Shown in pieces: positions 25,451-34,448 of a stretch of DNA of 64,000 nt; the stretch's first letter is position 1; each line of letters starts with the position of its first letter. The notes beneath the pieces are model-generated. The model was not told where the DNA came from. It saw nothing but the letters and a program-made list of their open reading frames with translations, and did not search any database. A program made the translations under genes and the position numbers. This DNA is from JADJOY01 sp046331705 [NCBI: bacterium]. Lineage in GTDB: Bacteria > JADJOY01. The stretch is taken from NCBI GenBank assembly GCA_046331705.1, contig JAXLQJ010000019.1, positions 1 to 64,000 of the forward strand, in the 5' to 3' direction.

Positions 25451-26371
25451 ATGATCTTCGTTCCGCCGTGGCCCGACGTTCCGCCCGCCCAGCGCGGTGA
25501 GGGGACGATGCCGTTGCGCTACCAGGACGTGGCGCAGGACGGGCGGCTCAGGCTCGTGGCGCTGACCCCGTCGGTGGGTGCGGTGGTGTGGCGCAGCACC
25601 ATCCACGCGAGCCCTCTCGCCAAGGCCATGCGCGAGGACGGCATCGTGCCGATCCTGACGCGGCTCGTCATGGAAGGCGGCGACGGGCCGATCTCGGTGG
25701 GCCATGCGCTCGACGGCCACGGCGCGCTCGAGCTCGCCCACGCCGCGGACGCTTCCGGACAGGTCACCAAGATCCTCGCGAACATGTGGGTGGAGGTCTC
25801 GGGCCCGATCGGCCGCACCCATTTCCCGCAGCCCGAGCGAGCCGGGGAGCGCGTGATCGTAGGACGTATCTTCGCCGAGCACGTGCTGTCCCGGCTCTTC
25901 GCGCCCCCCGAGCGACGCAAGGTCCTGTCGCTCACCGTCCCCGGGTGGCCGGAGACCCCGCCGCGTCGCTACGCCTGGCGCGAGGTCGAGGACGTGTTGC
26001 CCTTGCCCGCCGACGCTGTCGCGCTCGAGCCCGAGCCGCGCGCCGTGGCGGTGCCGACGGTGTTCTCGCTCGGCGATACCGACAGCAACCAGCACGTGAA
26101 CTCGCTCGTGTATCCCCGCGTCTTCGAGGAGGCCACCGTGCGGCGGCTCCACGAGTTGGGGGTATCGACGCGCACGTTGCTCCTGCGCGGTCTGGATGTG
26201 GCGTTCCGCAAGCCGTGTTTCGCCGGCGATGTGATGCGGATCGTGCTGCAGGCGTACCGCTGGGATGATGGCTACGGTGCCGGCGTCGCGCTGGTACCGG
26301 AGACGGCGACGGCCGGCTCGTCGCCGAGCCGGCCGCATTGTTGCGCGCGTCTCTACTTCAGCGCCGGGTGA
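25451..26371 (+). CDS. Double-hotdog thioesterase-like protein
   Basis: 306 aa from ATG 25451 (MIFVPPWPDV). Two halves each look like a hotdog fold: an N-terminal half opening MPLRYQDVAQDGRL and containing a long helix region (IVPILTRLVMEGG), and a C-terminal half with GDTDSNQHVNSLVYPRVFEEA, the acyl-ACP thioesterase-like signature where Asn/His line the active site. This layout resembles fatty-acyl thioesterases of the FatA/FatB or acyl-CoA type. The exact substrate is unknown. It is transcribed alone and ends next to an unusual hairpin pair. Confidence 0.6.
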   Translation: MIFVPPWPDVPPAQRGEGTMPLRYQDVAQDGRLRLVALTPSVGAVVWRSTIHASPLAKAMREDGIVPILTRLVMEGGDGPISVGHALDGHGALELAHAADASGQVTKILANMWVEVSGPIGRTHFPQPERAGERVIVGRIFAEHVLSRLFAPPERRKVLSLTVPGWPETPPRRYAWREVEDVLPLPADAVALEPEPRAVAVPTVFSLGDTDSNQHVNSLVYPRVFEEATVRRLHELGVSTRTLLLRGLDVAFRKPCFAGDVMRIVLQAYRWDDGYGAGVALVPETATAGSSPSRPHCCARLYFSAG

Positions 26372-26398
26372 GCGTACCGGGCGACTGCGTCGCGCGGG

Positions 26399-26449
26399 AC
26401 CGGGGTCGATGAAGCAGGCGACCCCGGTGGAGGTTCGATCCCACCGGGG
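26399..26449. terminator. Two mutually exclusive hairpins between convergent genes
   Basis: Hairpin A: 26399-26408 (ACCGGGGTCG) pairs perfectly with 26419-26428. Hairpin B: 26422-26430 (CCCCGGTGG) pairs perfectly with 26441-26449. Both use 26422-26428, so only one can form at a time. They sit between the thioesterase-like stop (26371) and the convergent PKD lipoprotein stop (26459). Likely a bidirectional terminator; no U-tract. Confidence 0.5.
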
Positions 26450-26458
26450 CCGTGCGCG

Positions 26459-28477
26459 TCAGGGAGCCACCGCCCACGTGGCGAAGGGCGGCAGCTTCGC
26501 GGACTGGAACCACGAGAGTAGGCCGCGCCTGAGCGGATTCGGCGCGTGCTCGACGATCTGTGGCGCCGCGTCCAGCGATGCGAGCCGTGCCGAGATGACT
26601 CTGCCGCCGCCCGTGGAGCCCCAGACCTGGATGTTGCTGTAGATCACGCCGGCCTGGGGACCGTACTCGCCGCCGCTGTAGTCCGAGCCCACGAACACGT
26701 AGCGCAGCGGCAACGACGACCCGTGCGGGTGGGTCTTGAGAATGTCTCCGTCGAGGAACACGGTCACGGACCCGCCAGCCGTCCATTCGACGCGCACCGT
26801 GTGTCGGACCTGCGGATCGATGCGGCCGTGGGGCGGCGAGAGCCGAGTCTCGATGCGCTCGTCGAACCCGTTCGGCGACGACCCGAACTTGAAGAGATCG
26901 TTGTAGACCTTGCCCGTGCGGATGGTGAAGAACGCCGTGTGCGTGTCCTGCGAATGGTGGGTGTCGCCCGCGCCGTCCTCGTACATGTCGAGGATCTGCT
27001 GCTTGTCGTACTGATGCTGCGGGCTCGACGAGGACGGATCCCAGTTGTCGAGGTCGGCGGAGAAGGCGCCTTCGGTCAGGAACGTGCCGAGGTCCCAGCG
27101 AATCGCCCAGCCCGGCTTCCAGCCGCCCTGCGTGAACGAGCCGCCGTCCTGGCGGCCGGTGGTCGAACCGTCGAGTGAGTCGCACAGCGCCGCGCCGGTC
27201 ACCCCTGCGCACGAGCTGCCGCCTCCTCCTCCGCCGCCACCACCTCCGCCGCCACCGCCACCACCGCCCGCGGTGATCGTCACGCTGTCCGGGGTGCTCG
27301 GGTCGAAATCATCGCCGACGACGAGCTGAGCGACGTACTGACCGGCGACGTCCGCCACGAAGCTCGGATTGACGGTGTTCTCGCCGCTGAGCGTCGCGGT
27401 GCTGCCCTCGGGGCGCGAGACCAGCGTCCAGAAGTATTCGAGCGGCGCGCCCTCGGGGTCGTTGCTGGCGCTGCCGTCGAGCAGGACTTGTGCGCCCACG
27501 TCCACGCTCTGGTCGGCGCCCGCGTTGGCCACCGGCGGCACGTTCGCCACCGTCGCATTGATGTGGACCGTGTCCGGCGCGCTGGCTGCGCGGGCGTCGC
27601 GCGCGACGAGCTGGATCACGAACTCACCCGCCTTGTCCGCGACGAACAACGTCTCGGCGGCGCTGGGATCCTTGACGCCGGCGTTGCTGCCGTCGGGCTT
27701 CGTGAGAAACGTCCACTGATACGTGAGCGGATCGCCGTCGGCGTCGTAGCTGCCGCTGGCGTCGATGTGGACCACCGAGCCCACGGCCACGTCCAAGTCC
27801 GGCCCGGCGTTCGCCACCGGTGGAGAGTTGGTGTCGATGGCCGTGAACGTCACCACGCTCGGCTCGCTGGTGAGCTCGCCGTCGCTCACCACCAGCTCGA
27901 TGTCGTAGCTACCCAGCGCGTCCGCCACGAAGAGCGTCTTGGCGGCCGCGGGATCCTTGATCCCGGACTGACTCGCTTCGGGCTTCGACTTGATCGACCA
28001 CAGGTACGTGAGCAGGTCGCCGTCGGGGTCGGCGCTCTGGGTGGCGTCGAGCTCGACGATCGAGCCGAGCGGCACCGTCTGGCTCACGCCAGCCACGGCG
28101 GTGGGAACCGAGTTGGGAGTGGCTGCGGTGACGATCGTCGAGTCGGGCACGGAGTCGAGGCTTCCGTCGTTCACGATCAGCTCGGCCTGATAGTCCCCGT
28201 CGACATCGGCGATGAAGCTGGGCCGCGGCACCGAGGGGTCGGAGAGGATCGCGGCGCTGCCTTCCGGCCGGATGGCGAGCGTCCAGCGATACGTGAGCGG
28301 ATTGCCGTCGGGGTCGGTGCTGCCGCTGCCGTCGAGCACGACGGGCGAGCCCGTCTTCACGCTCTGATCCACGCCCGCGGATGCGGTAGGCACCCCATTC
28401 GAGTCGGAGGAATTGCCACAGCCGATCGCAGTCGTGACGGCGCATCCGACCAACCAAATCAGAATCCGTTGCCGCAT
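26459..28477 (-). CDS. PKD-repeat lipoprotein with poly-Gly linker and jelly-roll-like C-terminal domain
   Basis: 672 aa from ATG 28477, with AGAGG upstream. Lipobox AIGC (Cys20). Four tandem PKD-like repeats of about 90 residues follow; each has an AGxDxxVxxGxxVxLDGSxSxDPDG-type opening, a Tyr-x-Trp strand (YRWTL, YLWSI, YQWTF, YFWTL) and ends before a PDSV-type linker. A run of about 17 glycines (27218-27268) joins them to a C-terminal region with WAIRWDLGTFLTEG, HTVRVEWTAGGSVTVFLDGD and YSNIQVWG, resembling a concanavalin/LamG glycan-binding or hydrolase fold. Expected on the cell surface, binding carbohydrate or protein. Confidence 0.82.
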   Translation of the reverse strand: MRQRILIWLVGCAVTTAIGCGNSSDSNGVPTASAGVDQSVKTGSPVVLDGSGSTDPDGNPLTYRWTLAIRPEGSAAILSDPSVPRPSFIADVDGDYQAELIVNDGSLDSVPDSTIVTAATPNSVPTAVAGVSQTVPLGSIVELDATQSADPDGDLLTYLWSIKSKPEASQSGIKDPAAAKTLFVADALGSYDIELVVSDGELTSEPSVVTFTAIDTNSPPVANAGPDLDVAVGSVVHIDASGSYDADGDPLTYQWTFLTKPDGSNAGVKDPSAAETLFVADKAGEFVIQLVARDARAASAPDTVHINATVANVPPVANAGADQSVDVGAQVLLDGSASNDPEGAPLEYFWTLVSRPEGSTATLSGENTVNPSFVADVAGQYVAQLVVGDDFDPSTPDSVTITAGGGGGGGGGGGGGGGGGSSCAGVTGAALCDSLDGSTTGRQDGGSFTQGGWKPGWAIRWDLGTFLTEGAFSADLDNWDPSSSSPQHQYDKQQILDMYEDGAGDTHHSQDTHTAFFTIRTGKVYNDLFKFGSSPNGFDERIETRLSPPHGRIDPQVRHTVRVEWTAGGSVTVFLDGDILKTHPHGSSLPLRYVFVGSDYSGGEYGPQAGVIYSNIQVWGSTGGGRVISARLASLDAAPQIVEHAPNPLRRGLLSWFQSAKLPPFATWAVAP

Positions 28478-28705
28478 TTCGTACACCTCTTCGTTGCGAG
28501 TATCGACGAGTCGCTCGGCGCCTGCCGCGGAGCGCGCGGAACGATAACCTCCCGTCCCCACCCGTGGCACGCGAATTTCACCCGTCTCCGGCCGTGGCAG
28601 CGGAGGTGCTGGGAGGTGCTGGGACGCGCGCCGCGTGGGCGGGCTCTGTTATCATCCCGAGCCGCGCCCGCATCGGCGCGCGGCCAGCCTCCGAGGAAGC
28701 CTCCG

Positions 28706-29680
28706 TTGCCGTTTCCCCCGATCGATCCCGAGATCCGCGAGCGCGTGCGACGCCTCGAGCTCGCGTTCAACCGTTTCGGCTACGACCCGTACGGCATCTC
28801 CCAAGAGCACCTGGCGCAGTTCTTCACGGTGCTTGCGTGGTTCTACCGGCGCTACTTCAAGGTTCAGGCGTTCGGCGTCGAGCACGTCCCGGCGCGCGGA
28901 CGCGCCATGCTCATCGGCAATCACTCGGGCGGCGTCGCGATCGACGGCGCGATGGTGCTGGCGTCCATCTTCCTCGAGAAGGAGCCGCCCCGGTTGGCCC
29001 AGGGCATGGCCGAGAAGTTCCTGGGAAAGATGCCGTTCTCGTCGGAGTGGACGTTACGTCTCGGCCAGCTCACGGGGTTGCCCGAGCACGCCACCCGGCT
29101 GCTTCTCGACGACCGCTTACTCATGGTCTTTCCCGAGGGCGCGCGCGGCACCGCCAAGCTCTACAAGGAGCGCCACTCGCTGGTGCGATTCGGCACGGGA
29201 TTCATCCGCTTGGCGCTCGAGACGCGTAGCCCGATCATCCCGTTCGCGTTCATCGGCGGCGGCGAGGTGATGCCGACCATCTTCAACGCCTATCGGCTCG
29301 GCCGCTTGCTGGGCGTTCCCTACGTCCCGGTCACGCCGTACCTGATCCCGGTGCCGCGGCCCGAGCCGTGCGAGGTCTACTACGGCCCGCCGATGTGGTT
29401 CCGCGGCACGGGAACCGAGGACGATCACGTGATCGACGGCTACGTCGAGCAAGTGAAGGCACGCATCGCGGCGCTCATCGAGCTCGGTGTCGCGCGCCGC
29501 AAGTCCGGTGATCGCACGTCGCCCGTGGACTGGTCGGCGTTCGGCGGTGTCGGCGAGCGCCCGAATGCCGAGCGCGAGGTCGCCGGGCATCACGAGGCCG
29601 CTGTCGTGACCGAGGCGGCGCCGACTCGCGCGGCGCGCCGAGCGAAGCCCGCGCGGCGCGCACCGCGGGGGCGCCGATGA
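28706..29680 (+). CDS. 1-acyl-glycerol-3-phosphate acyltransferase-like protein
   Basis: 324 aa from TTG 28706, with GAGGA at 28693-28697; no in-frame ATG is better placed. The PlsC fold is marked by [16 protein letters not shown] (His of the HX4D region, with Asp displaced as in the NHSGG subgroup), LTGLPEHA and [11 protein letters not shown] (acyl acceptor binding). A basic Ala/Arg-rich tail ends the protein. It transfers acyl chains to a lysolipid at the inner membrane face. The stop overlaps the SDR gene start (ATGA), so the two are coupled. Confidence 0.82.
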   Translation: MPFPPIDPEIRERVRRLELAFNRFGYDPYGISQEHLAQFFTVLAWFYRRYFKVQAFGVEHVPARGRAMLIGNHSGGVAIDGAMVLASIFLEKEPPRLAQGMAEKFLGKMPFSSEWTLRLGQLTGLPEHATRLLLDDRLLMVFPEGARGTAKLYKERHSLVRFGTGFIRLALETRSPIIPFAFIGGGEVMPTIFNAYRLGRLLGVPYVPVTPYLIPVPRPEPCEVYYGPPMWFRGTGTEDDHVIDGYVEQVKARIAALIELGVARRKSGDRTSPVDWSAFGGVGERPNAEREVAGHHEAAVVTEAAPTRAARRAKPARRAPRGRR

Positions 29681-30588
29681 GGGTGCTCGTCACGGGCGTG
29701 TCCGGGAAGCTCGGCCGCCTGGTCGCCGCTCGCCTCGCCACCGAGCACCACGCCGTGTTGGGCGCGGACATCCGCCCGTGGCCGGACGCTCCCACGGGTG
29801 TGAAGGTTCACGTCGTCGACTTGCGCAAGCGCGCCGCCGAGGACGTGTTCCGCACCGAGCGGCCGACCGTCGTCGTGCACATGGGCACGCTGACCCAGTT
29901 CACGGCGCCCACCGAGGAGCGCGAGCGCATCAACCTCGATGGCACCCGCAAGGTATTCGAGTACTGCCATCGCTATCGAGCCAAGCACGTGGTGTTCGTC
30001 GGCCGGCACACGTTCTACGGAGCCAGCGGCGATTCGCCGCTCTACCACACCGAGGACGAGCCGCCGGTCGCCGTGACGAAGTTCCCCGAGCTCACGGACT
30101 TGGTGGCGGCCGATCTGTTCGCGGGATCGTCGCTGTGGCGCTACCCGGACATGAGCACCACGGTCTTGCGCATGTGCTACACGCTCGGGCCCACCAAGCA
30201 CGGCACGCTCGCGACCTTCCTCAAGGGGCCACTGGTGCCGATGGTGCTGGGGTTCGATCCGCTCTTCCAGTTCATGCACGAGCAGGACGTGGTGAGCGCG
30301 ATCGTCGCCGCCGTGAAGACCCGCGTCGCTGGCGTCTTCAACGTGGCCGGTCCGCAGCCGGTGCCACTCTCGCTGGCGGTTCGCGTCACCGGACGGACCG
30401 CCGTGCCGCTGCCCGAGCCCGTGTTCCGGCGACTGCTCGGGAGATTCGGGCTTCCCAAGCTCACGAGCGGCGCGATCCAGCACATCAAGTATCCCGTCGT
30501 GATCGACGCGTCGCGCTTCAAGGCGGCCACCGGCTTCCAGCACCAGATCGACGAAGTCCAGGCGATGGAAGCGTTTCGCTGGGCGTGA
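29677..30588 (+). CDS. NAD-dependent epimerase/dehydratase-like (extended SDR)
   Basis: 303 aa. Begins [20 protein letters not shown], a GxxGxxG Rossmann nucleotide-binding turn. [10 protein letters not shown] and a later substrate region [13 protein letters not shown] follow; the usual YxxxK is not obvious, so it may be an atypical or non-catalytic SDR. Overlaps the acyltransferase by 4 bp, which suggests a joint role in lipid or surface glycan modification. Homologues are found beside acyltransferases in myxobacteria-like genomes, as far as I recall. Confidence 0.75.
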   Translation: MRVLVTGVSGKLGRLVAARLATEHHAVLGADIRPWPDAPTGVKVHVVDLRKRAAEDVFRTERPTVVVHMGTLTQFTAPTEERERINLDGTRKVFEYCHRYRAKHVVFVGRHTFYGASGDSPLYHTEDEPPVAVTKFPELTDLVAADLFAGSSLWRYPDMSTTVLRMCYTLGPTKHGTLATFLKGPLVPMVLGFDPLFQFMHEQDVVSAIVAAVKTRVAGVFNVAGPQPVPLSLAVRVTGRTAVPLPEPVFRRLLGRFGLPKLTSGAIQHIKYPVVIDASRFKAATGFQHQIDEVQAMEAFRWA

Positions 30589-30736
30589 CGCCGCGCCTGC
30601 GGGAGTGAACCCGAGCGAGGCTTGAGCTCGAGACCGGAGTCACCCTGCGCTGCAGCGTCGACCACGCGATTCCAGCCCGCCGGCGCGTGCGACGGGGTCG
30701 CCACGGATCGAACCTCGCTCGACGCTCGTCGCGAGC

Positions 30737-31627
30737 ATGACGATCTCGGACCCACCACGACGCAACGTGCCGCGCGTGCCGTGGCGGGCCGGCGCGCTGT
30801 CGCTCGCAATCCCTGGCCTAGGGCATGTCTATGCCGGACACGGGCGGCGGGGGCTGGCGATCTTCGGCCTGGTGGCGCTGAGCTGCTGGGCGCAGGCGCT
30901 GCTCGCGCTCGGTGACTCGCTCACGGTCGGATCCTTCTGGCTCATCCGGGCGGTCCGCATCGGCGGGTCGGGGCTTGCGCTCCTCGACTCGGTTCGCCTG
31001 GCACGTCGGTACCGAGGCGAGTATCTCCTCAACGACACCAACCGCTGGTATGCGTACCTGTCGATCGGGTTCGTCGGCGCGCTGCTCCTCGCGACGCCCC
31101 TCGGCGCCGTGCAGGTCTTTCGCGTGCCCGCGCGGTCCATGGTGCCGACCATCGCCGTCGGCGATTGGATCGTCGCGAACCGATGGTCCTACCGCCGTGC
31201 TGAGCCGAAGCGCGGGGACGTCATCGTGTTCCACTTTCCGATGAACCCGGCCGAGACCTACCTGAAGCGCGTCGTGGGGCTGCCCGGCGAGACCGTCGAG
31301 ATCCACGATCGTCGCGTCGTCGTCGACGGCCGCGAGATCGATGACCCGTGGGGCCATTGCCCCGACGGACGGAGGATCGGGAGCGCCGGCGCCGATTGCG
31401 GCCGGGCCACACCACGCCTCGATTCGATGTCCGCGACGCGCGTCCCGGAGCAGGGTTACTTCGTGCTCGGCGACGATCGCCAGCAAAGCCAGGACAGCCG
31501 ATTCTGGGGACCCGTGCCGCGAGACCTGCTCGTCGGCAAGATCGTCGGGATCTATTGGTCGTGGGATGGTCGCCGCCACCTTCCTCGACTGGATCGCATC
31601 GGTTCGCTCACCGCGCCGCAGCAGTGA
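30737..31627 (+). CDS. lepB: Signal peptidase I with extra N-terminal membrane domain
   Basis: 296 aa. The C-terminal half is a type I signal peptidase: nucleophile Ser134 in ARSMVPT, general base Lys177 in YLKRVVGLPGE, and box E GDDRQQSQDSRFWG. It cleaves signal peptides at the outer face of the inner membrane. The first 115 residues are an additional hydrophobic domain opening LSLAIPGLGHVYAGHGRRGL, like the TM2/DUF5683-type helical pairs, then a hydrophobic helix (ALLLATPLGAVQV) acting as the usual anchor. I see no other lepB in the window. Confidence 0.88.
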   Translation: MTISDPPRRNVPRVPWRAGALSLAIPGLGHVYAGHGRRGLAIFGLVALSCWAQALLALGDSLTVGSFWLIRAVRIGGSGLALLDSVRLARRYRGEYLLNDTNRWYAYLSIGFVGALLLATPLGAVQVFRVPARSMVPTIAVGDWIVANRWSYRRAEPKRGDVIVFHFPMNPAETYLKRVVGLPGETVEIHDRRVVVDGREIDDPWGHCPDGRRIGSAGADCGRATPRLDSMSATRVPEQGYFVLGDDRQQSQDSRFWGPVPRDLLVGKIVGIYWSWDGRRHLPRLDRIGSLTAPQQ

Positions 31628-31703
31628 TCGGCAGCCGATCGCGCGTTGCGTTCGCGGCGAGGGGCCGGTCTCTGGCAGCGCGCTGGTCGGATAGGTTGGG
31701 CGC

Positions 31704-32378
31704 ATGGCGTTCGGCGATGCGCGAAAGGCGCCCGAGGGCGCGGCGACGCTGCACCTGGGCACGCCGCGCGCCAGCGCGACGAGCCTGGCGAAGCCCCTCG
31801 AGGAGCGCTGGTGCGACGCGTTCGAGGCCGCGTGTGCCGCGGTGCGGCGCCAGCACGCGCTCAATCGCAAGCTCTATCCGAAGCAGGGCCCACCGAAGAC
31901 GTGGTCCCAGCCCGCACCGCCCGAGCCTTCGCTCTTCGAGGCGACGATCTCGCTCGTGTGCTTCGTCGAGGGGCTCATCGAGGGCTACATCCACGTCCGT
32001 CACGGCCAGCTCGACGTGCTCCGGTGGGTTCACGCCGTCTTCGCGACCGCCGCGTCGAAGGTGCAGAGCGCCGCCGAGAGCGGGATGCCCAACACGTCGG
32101 GGTTCACGGACGTCCCCCACGAGCTCGTCGCCGCGGGCGAGACGCTCAGCGATCTCTTCGCCGCGGCGCCGCTCGATCCGTTTCGGCCGATCGCGGTCAC
32201 GCCGGCGCTCACCATCGATGCGAGCCGACTGCGCCCGTCGACCTGGGTGACGCTGATCGAGCTCTACGATGCGCTCGGCATGGCGGCGTTCGGCGGCCGC
32301 GCCGAGTGGGCGGCCCGCGGTCGCACCTCGGATCTCCTCGCCGCCTGGACGAGTGGCTTCCCGCGGGTCCCCGGATGA
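31704..32378 (+). CDS. Hypothetical cytosolic protein
   Basis: 224 aa, not recognised. No signal peptide or clear membrane helix. The middle (FEATISLVCFVEGLIEGYIH) is aromatic/aliphatic-rich, and a WTSGFPRVPG ending closes the protein. Clean amino acid composition and a 76-bp gap after lepB suggest a real gene, perhaps on the same transcript. It converges on the GNAT gene. Confidence 0.55.
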   Translation: MAFGDARKAPEGAATLHLGTPRASATSLAKPLEERWCDAFEAACAAVRRQHALNRKLYPKQGPPKTWSQPAPPEPSLFEATISLVCFVEGLIEGYIHVRHGQLDVLRWVHAVFATAASKVQSAAESGMPNTSGFTDVPHELVAAGETLSDLFAAAPLDPFRPIAVTPALTIDASRLRPSTWVTLIELYDALGMAAFGGRAEWAARGRTSDLLAAWTSGFPRVPG

Positions 32379-32400
32379 ACGCGTTCGTCGGGCGCGACGC

Positions 32401-33027
32401 TCACCGCGCTCGCCGGAACACCCGTCGGAAGATCGGTCGTGCCGGCGAGACGCCCGGCGCTTCCCGGAACCTCGCGCGTTCGAAGAGACGCGGCACGCCG
32501 GTCCACGCGAATGCCGCCGCGATCCGCCCGTTCGGGCCGGGTCGCACGGGGTAGCCCTCGATCCGCACGGCTCCGCGCTCGCGCGCGAGCTCGACGGCGC
32601 GCGCGAGCAGCGCCGCCGCGACTCCCCGTCGCCGCCAGCGCGGCGGCACGAAGAAGCACAGCACGCCCCAGGTCGACGGCGGGGCGCCGGTCGCGAGGAC
32701 GCGGCTCGCCTCGAGACGAGGGAAGTCCTCGCGCGGCCCCACGTTGCACCAGCCGACGGGCTCGTCGCCGGCGAACGCCAAGACGCCGTGCACTCTCCCG
32801 CAGCGCACGAGCTCGCGAAACGCCGCGCGATGGGTTGCCCCGCGCCCCGTCGACCAGGCTCGTCCGCGCACGCGCCAGAACATGCACCAGCAGCCGGCGC
32901 AGGCGCCCTGGGGGCCGAAGAGTCGCGCGATCGTCGGCCAGTCGTCGGGGGTGAGCGGCCGGACCGAGAGCGGGGGCTTGTCGGGTGCCGATGAAGCGGA
33001 GGTCGCCGTGCGCTTGGATCTCGACAT
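32401..33027 (-). CDS. GNAT family N-acetyltransferase
   Basis: 208 aa from ATG 33027. LSVRPLTPDDWPTIARLFG opens the fold; CAGCWCMFWRVRGR is a Cys/Trp-rich block found in one GNAT subgroup; the acetyl-CoA loop is VPPRWRRRGVAAALLARAVE (Q/R-x-x-G-x-A). The C-terminal EGYPVRP is typical of that subgroup too. The acceptor is unknown. The start is 46 bp from the divergent Crp/Fnr-type regulator. Confidence 0.85.
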   Translation of the reverse strand: MSRSKRTATSASSAPDKPPLSVRPLTPDDWPTIARLFGPQGACAGCWCMFWRVRGRAWSTGRGATHRAAFRELVRCGRVHGVLAFAGDEPVGWCNVGPREDFPRLEASRVLATGAPPSTWGVLCFFVPPRWRRRGVAAALLARAVELARERGAVRIEGYPVRPGPNGRIAAAFAWTGVPRLFERARFREAPGVSPARPIFRRVFRRAR

Positions 33028-33072
33028 CGTGGCCGCTCCGTGGCTCGTGGACCGCAGCGCTAGACTACGCGC

Positions 33073-33768
33073 ATGTCGGCACTCGTCGAAACGCTGCGCG
33101 CCTGCGAGGTCTTTGGCGAGGTGCCGTGCGAGGTGCTCGAGCGCGTGGTCGGACGGATCGAATCCGAGCAGGTGCCGCGCCGCGCGTTCCTCTTTCACGA
33201 GGGTGATCCCGCGCGCTGGCTGTGGGTGGTCGAGAGCGGCCGGGTCAAGATCTTCAAGACCGCGAGCGGCGGCCAGGAGGTGGCGCTGGACCTGCTCGGG
33301 CGCGGCCAGGTGATTGGCGGCGTGGCGGTGCTCGAGGCTAAGCCGTACCCGGCGTCCGCGCGCTCGATCGAGCCGACGGTGGTCGTCAAGCTGCCGCGCG
33401 AGGTCGTGCAGGAGATCGCGGATCGCGCGCCGGGCTTCCTGCGGCGCATGGCGTTGATGATGGGCGAGCGCTTACGCGAGGCCCACGATCACATGCGCGC
33501 GCTGGCGGCCGAGCCTGTCGAGCAGCGGGTGGCGGCCGTGCTGCTCAGGATCGCCCGGCGCGAAGCGGAGGCCGCGACCGGCGCGGACGACGAGCTGCGC
33601 ATCCCGTTTCACCTCACCCGTCAGAATCTCGCCGATCTCGCGGGCACCACCGTCGAGACCGCGATCCGCACCATGAGCCGATGGACGCGCGCGGGCCTGG
33701 TTCACGACGACGAGGGCCGCATCGCCATCGTGGACGCGGGCCTCATGCGCGAGATCGCCGGGGACTGA
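33073..33768 (+). CDS. Crp/Fnr family transcriptional regulator
   Basis: 231 aa. Residues 10-125 form a cyclic-nucleotide-binding-like beta-roll (FLFHEGDPARWLWVVESGRVK, then LGRGQVIGGVAVLEAKPYPASARS); a dimerisation helix follows (near 130-150, MMGERLREAHDHM), then a helix-turn-helix (LTRQNLADLAGTTVETAIRTMSRW) as in Crp_2. The Cys pattern for an FNR Fe-S cluster (four Cys near the N-terminus) is absent, so a nucleotide or another ligand is likelier. It reads divergently from GNAT, and the hemerythrin gene follows 134 bp downstream on the same strand. Confidence 0.9.
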   Translation: MSALVETLRACEVFGEVPCEVLERVVGRIESEQVPRRAFLFHEGDPARWLWVVESGRVKIFKTASGGQEVALDLLGRGQVIGGVAVLEAKPYPASARSIEPTVVVKLPREVVQEIADRAPGFLRRMALMMGERLREAHDHMRALAAEPVEQRVAAVLLRIARREAEAATGADDELRIPFHLTRQNLADLAGTTVETAIRTMSRWTRAGLVHDDEGRIAIVDAGLMREIAGD

Positions 33769-33902
33769 TCTGCGTCATAGGTGGGGCTTCGCGTGGCGGC
33801 CTAGCGTCGAGCGCAGCGAGGCTGGCCGGACCCGCGGCCTCGCGCGCCGGCGAGCGTCGCCAGCGCCGTGATCCGACAACGCGGGCCGAATGGGAGTCAC
33901 CG

Positions 33903-34445
33903 ATGATCGCGGAAAAGCAGGACTGGGCGCATCAGCCGACCGCGCTGTTGCGCGAGGAGCACGACATCATCACGCGGGCGCTCGGCATCCTCGAGCGCCA
34001 GGCGCGCGCGCTGGACGGTGGGAATCCGGCAGCGCGCGAGCGGATCGCGGCGCTCGCCGAGTTCATCCGCGAGTTCGCGGACAGGCGCCATCACGGCAAG
34101 GAAGAGGACGTGCTCTTCGCCGCGATGGTGGACGCGGGGATGCCGCGGCACGTGGGGCCGATCGGCATGATGCTCGCGGAGCACGACCAGGGTCGGGGCT
34201 ACGTGAAGGCCATGGAGTCGCCCGACGATCGCGTCGCCGCCAAGGCGGCGCGTGACTACGCGACGTTGCTCTCGAGCCACATCCAGAAGGAAAACGGCAT
34301 CCTCTTCCCGATGGCCGAGGAGGTGCTACCGCCCGAGGTGCGCGAGCGCGTGGCGCATCGCTTCGCCGAGCTGGAGGATGCGGCGGGTGGAGCCGCCAGC
34401 AGGGCGAGCTGGGTCGCGCGGCTGGAAGCGCTCGCGAAGGAATGA
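33903..34445 (+). CDS. Hemerythrin-like HHE domain protein
   Basis: 180 aa from ATG 33903 with GGAG 6 bp upstream. The di-iron ligand set is visible: His20 (REEHDIIT), His64/Glu68 (HHGKEEDVLF), His94 (AEHDQG), His126/Glu130 (SSHIQKENGILF). Two HHE-type motifs fold into one four-helix bundle. Such proteins bind O2, NO or act in iron-sulphur repair and may work with the neighbouring Crp/Fnr regulator. The stop is 3 bp from the convergent CMD gene stop. Confidence 0.88.
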   Translation: MIAEKQDWAHQPTALLREEHDIITRALGILERQARALDGGNPAARERIAALAEFIREFADRRHHGKEEDVLFAAMVDAGMPRHVGPIGMMLAEHDQGRGYVKAMESPDDRVAAKAARDYATLLSSHIQKENGILFPMAEEVLPPEVRERVAHRFAELEDAAGGAASRASWVARLEALAKE

Positions 34446-34448
34446 CCC

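Noticed and set aside
26422-26449. Sequence GGTGGAGGTTCGATCCCACC resembles a tRNA T-arm
   Set aside because: No acceptor-stem partner or D/anticodon arms within 60 bases upstream; it is better explained as a hairpin between convergent genes.
27218-27268. GGN repeat considered as a CRISPR or satellite array
   Set aside because: Repeat unit is three bases, within a coding frame and reads as glycine; no spacers.
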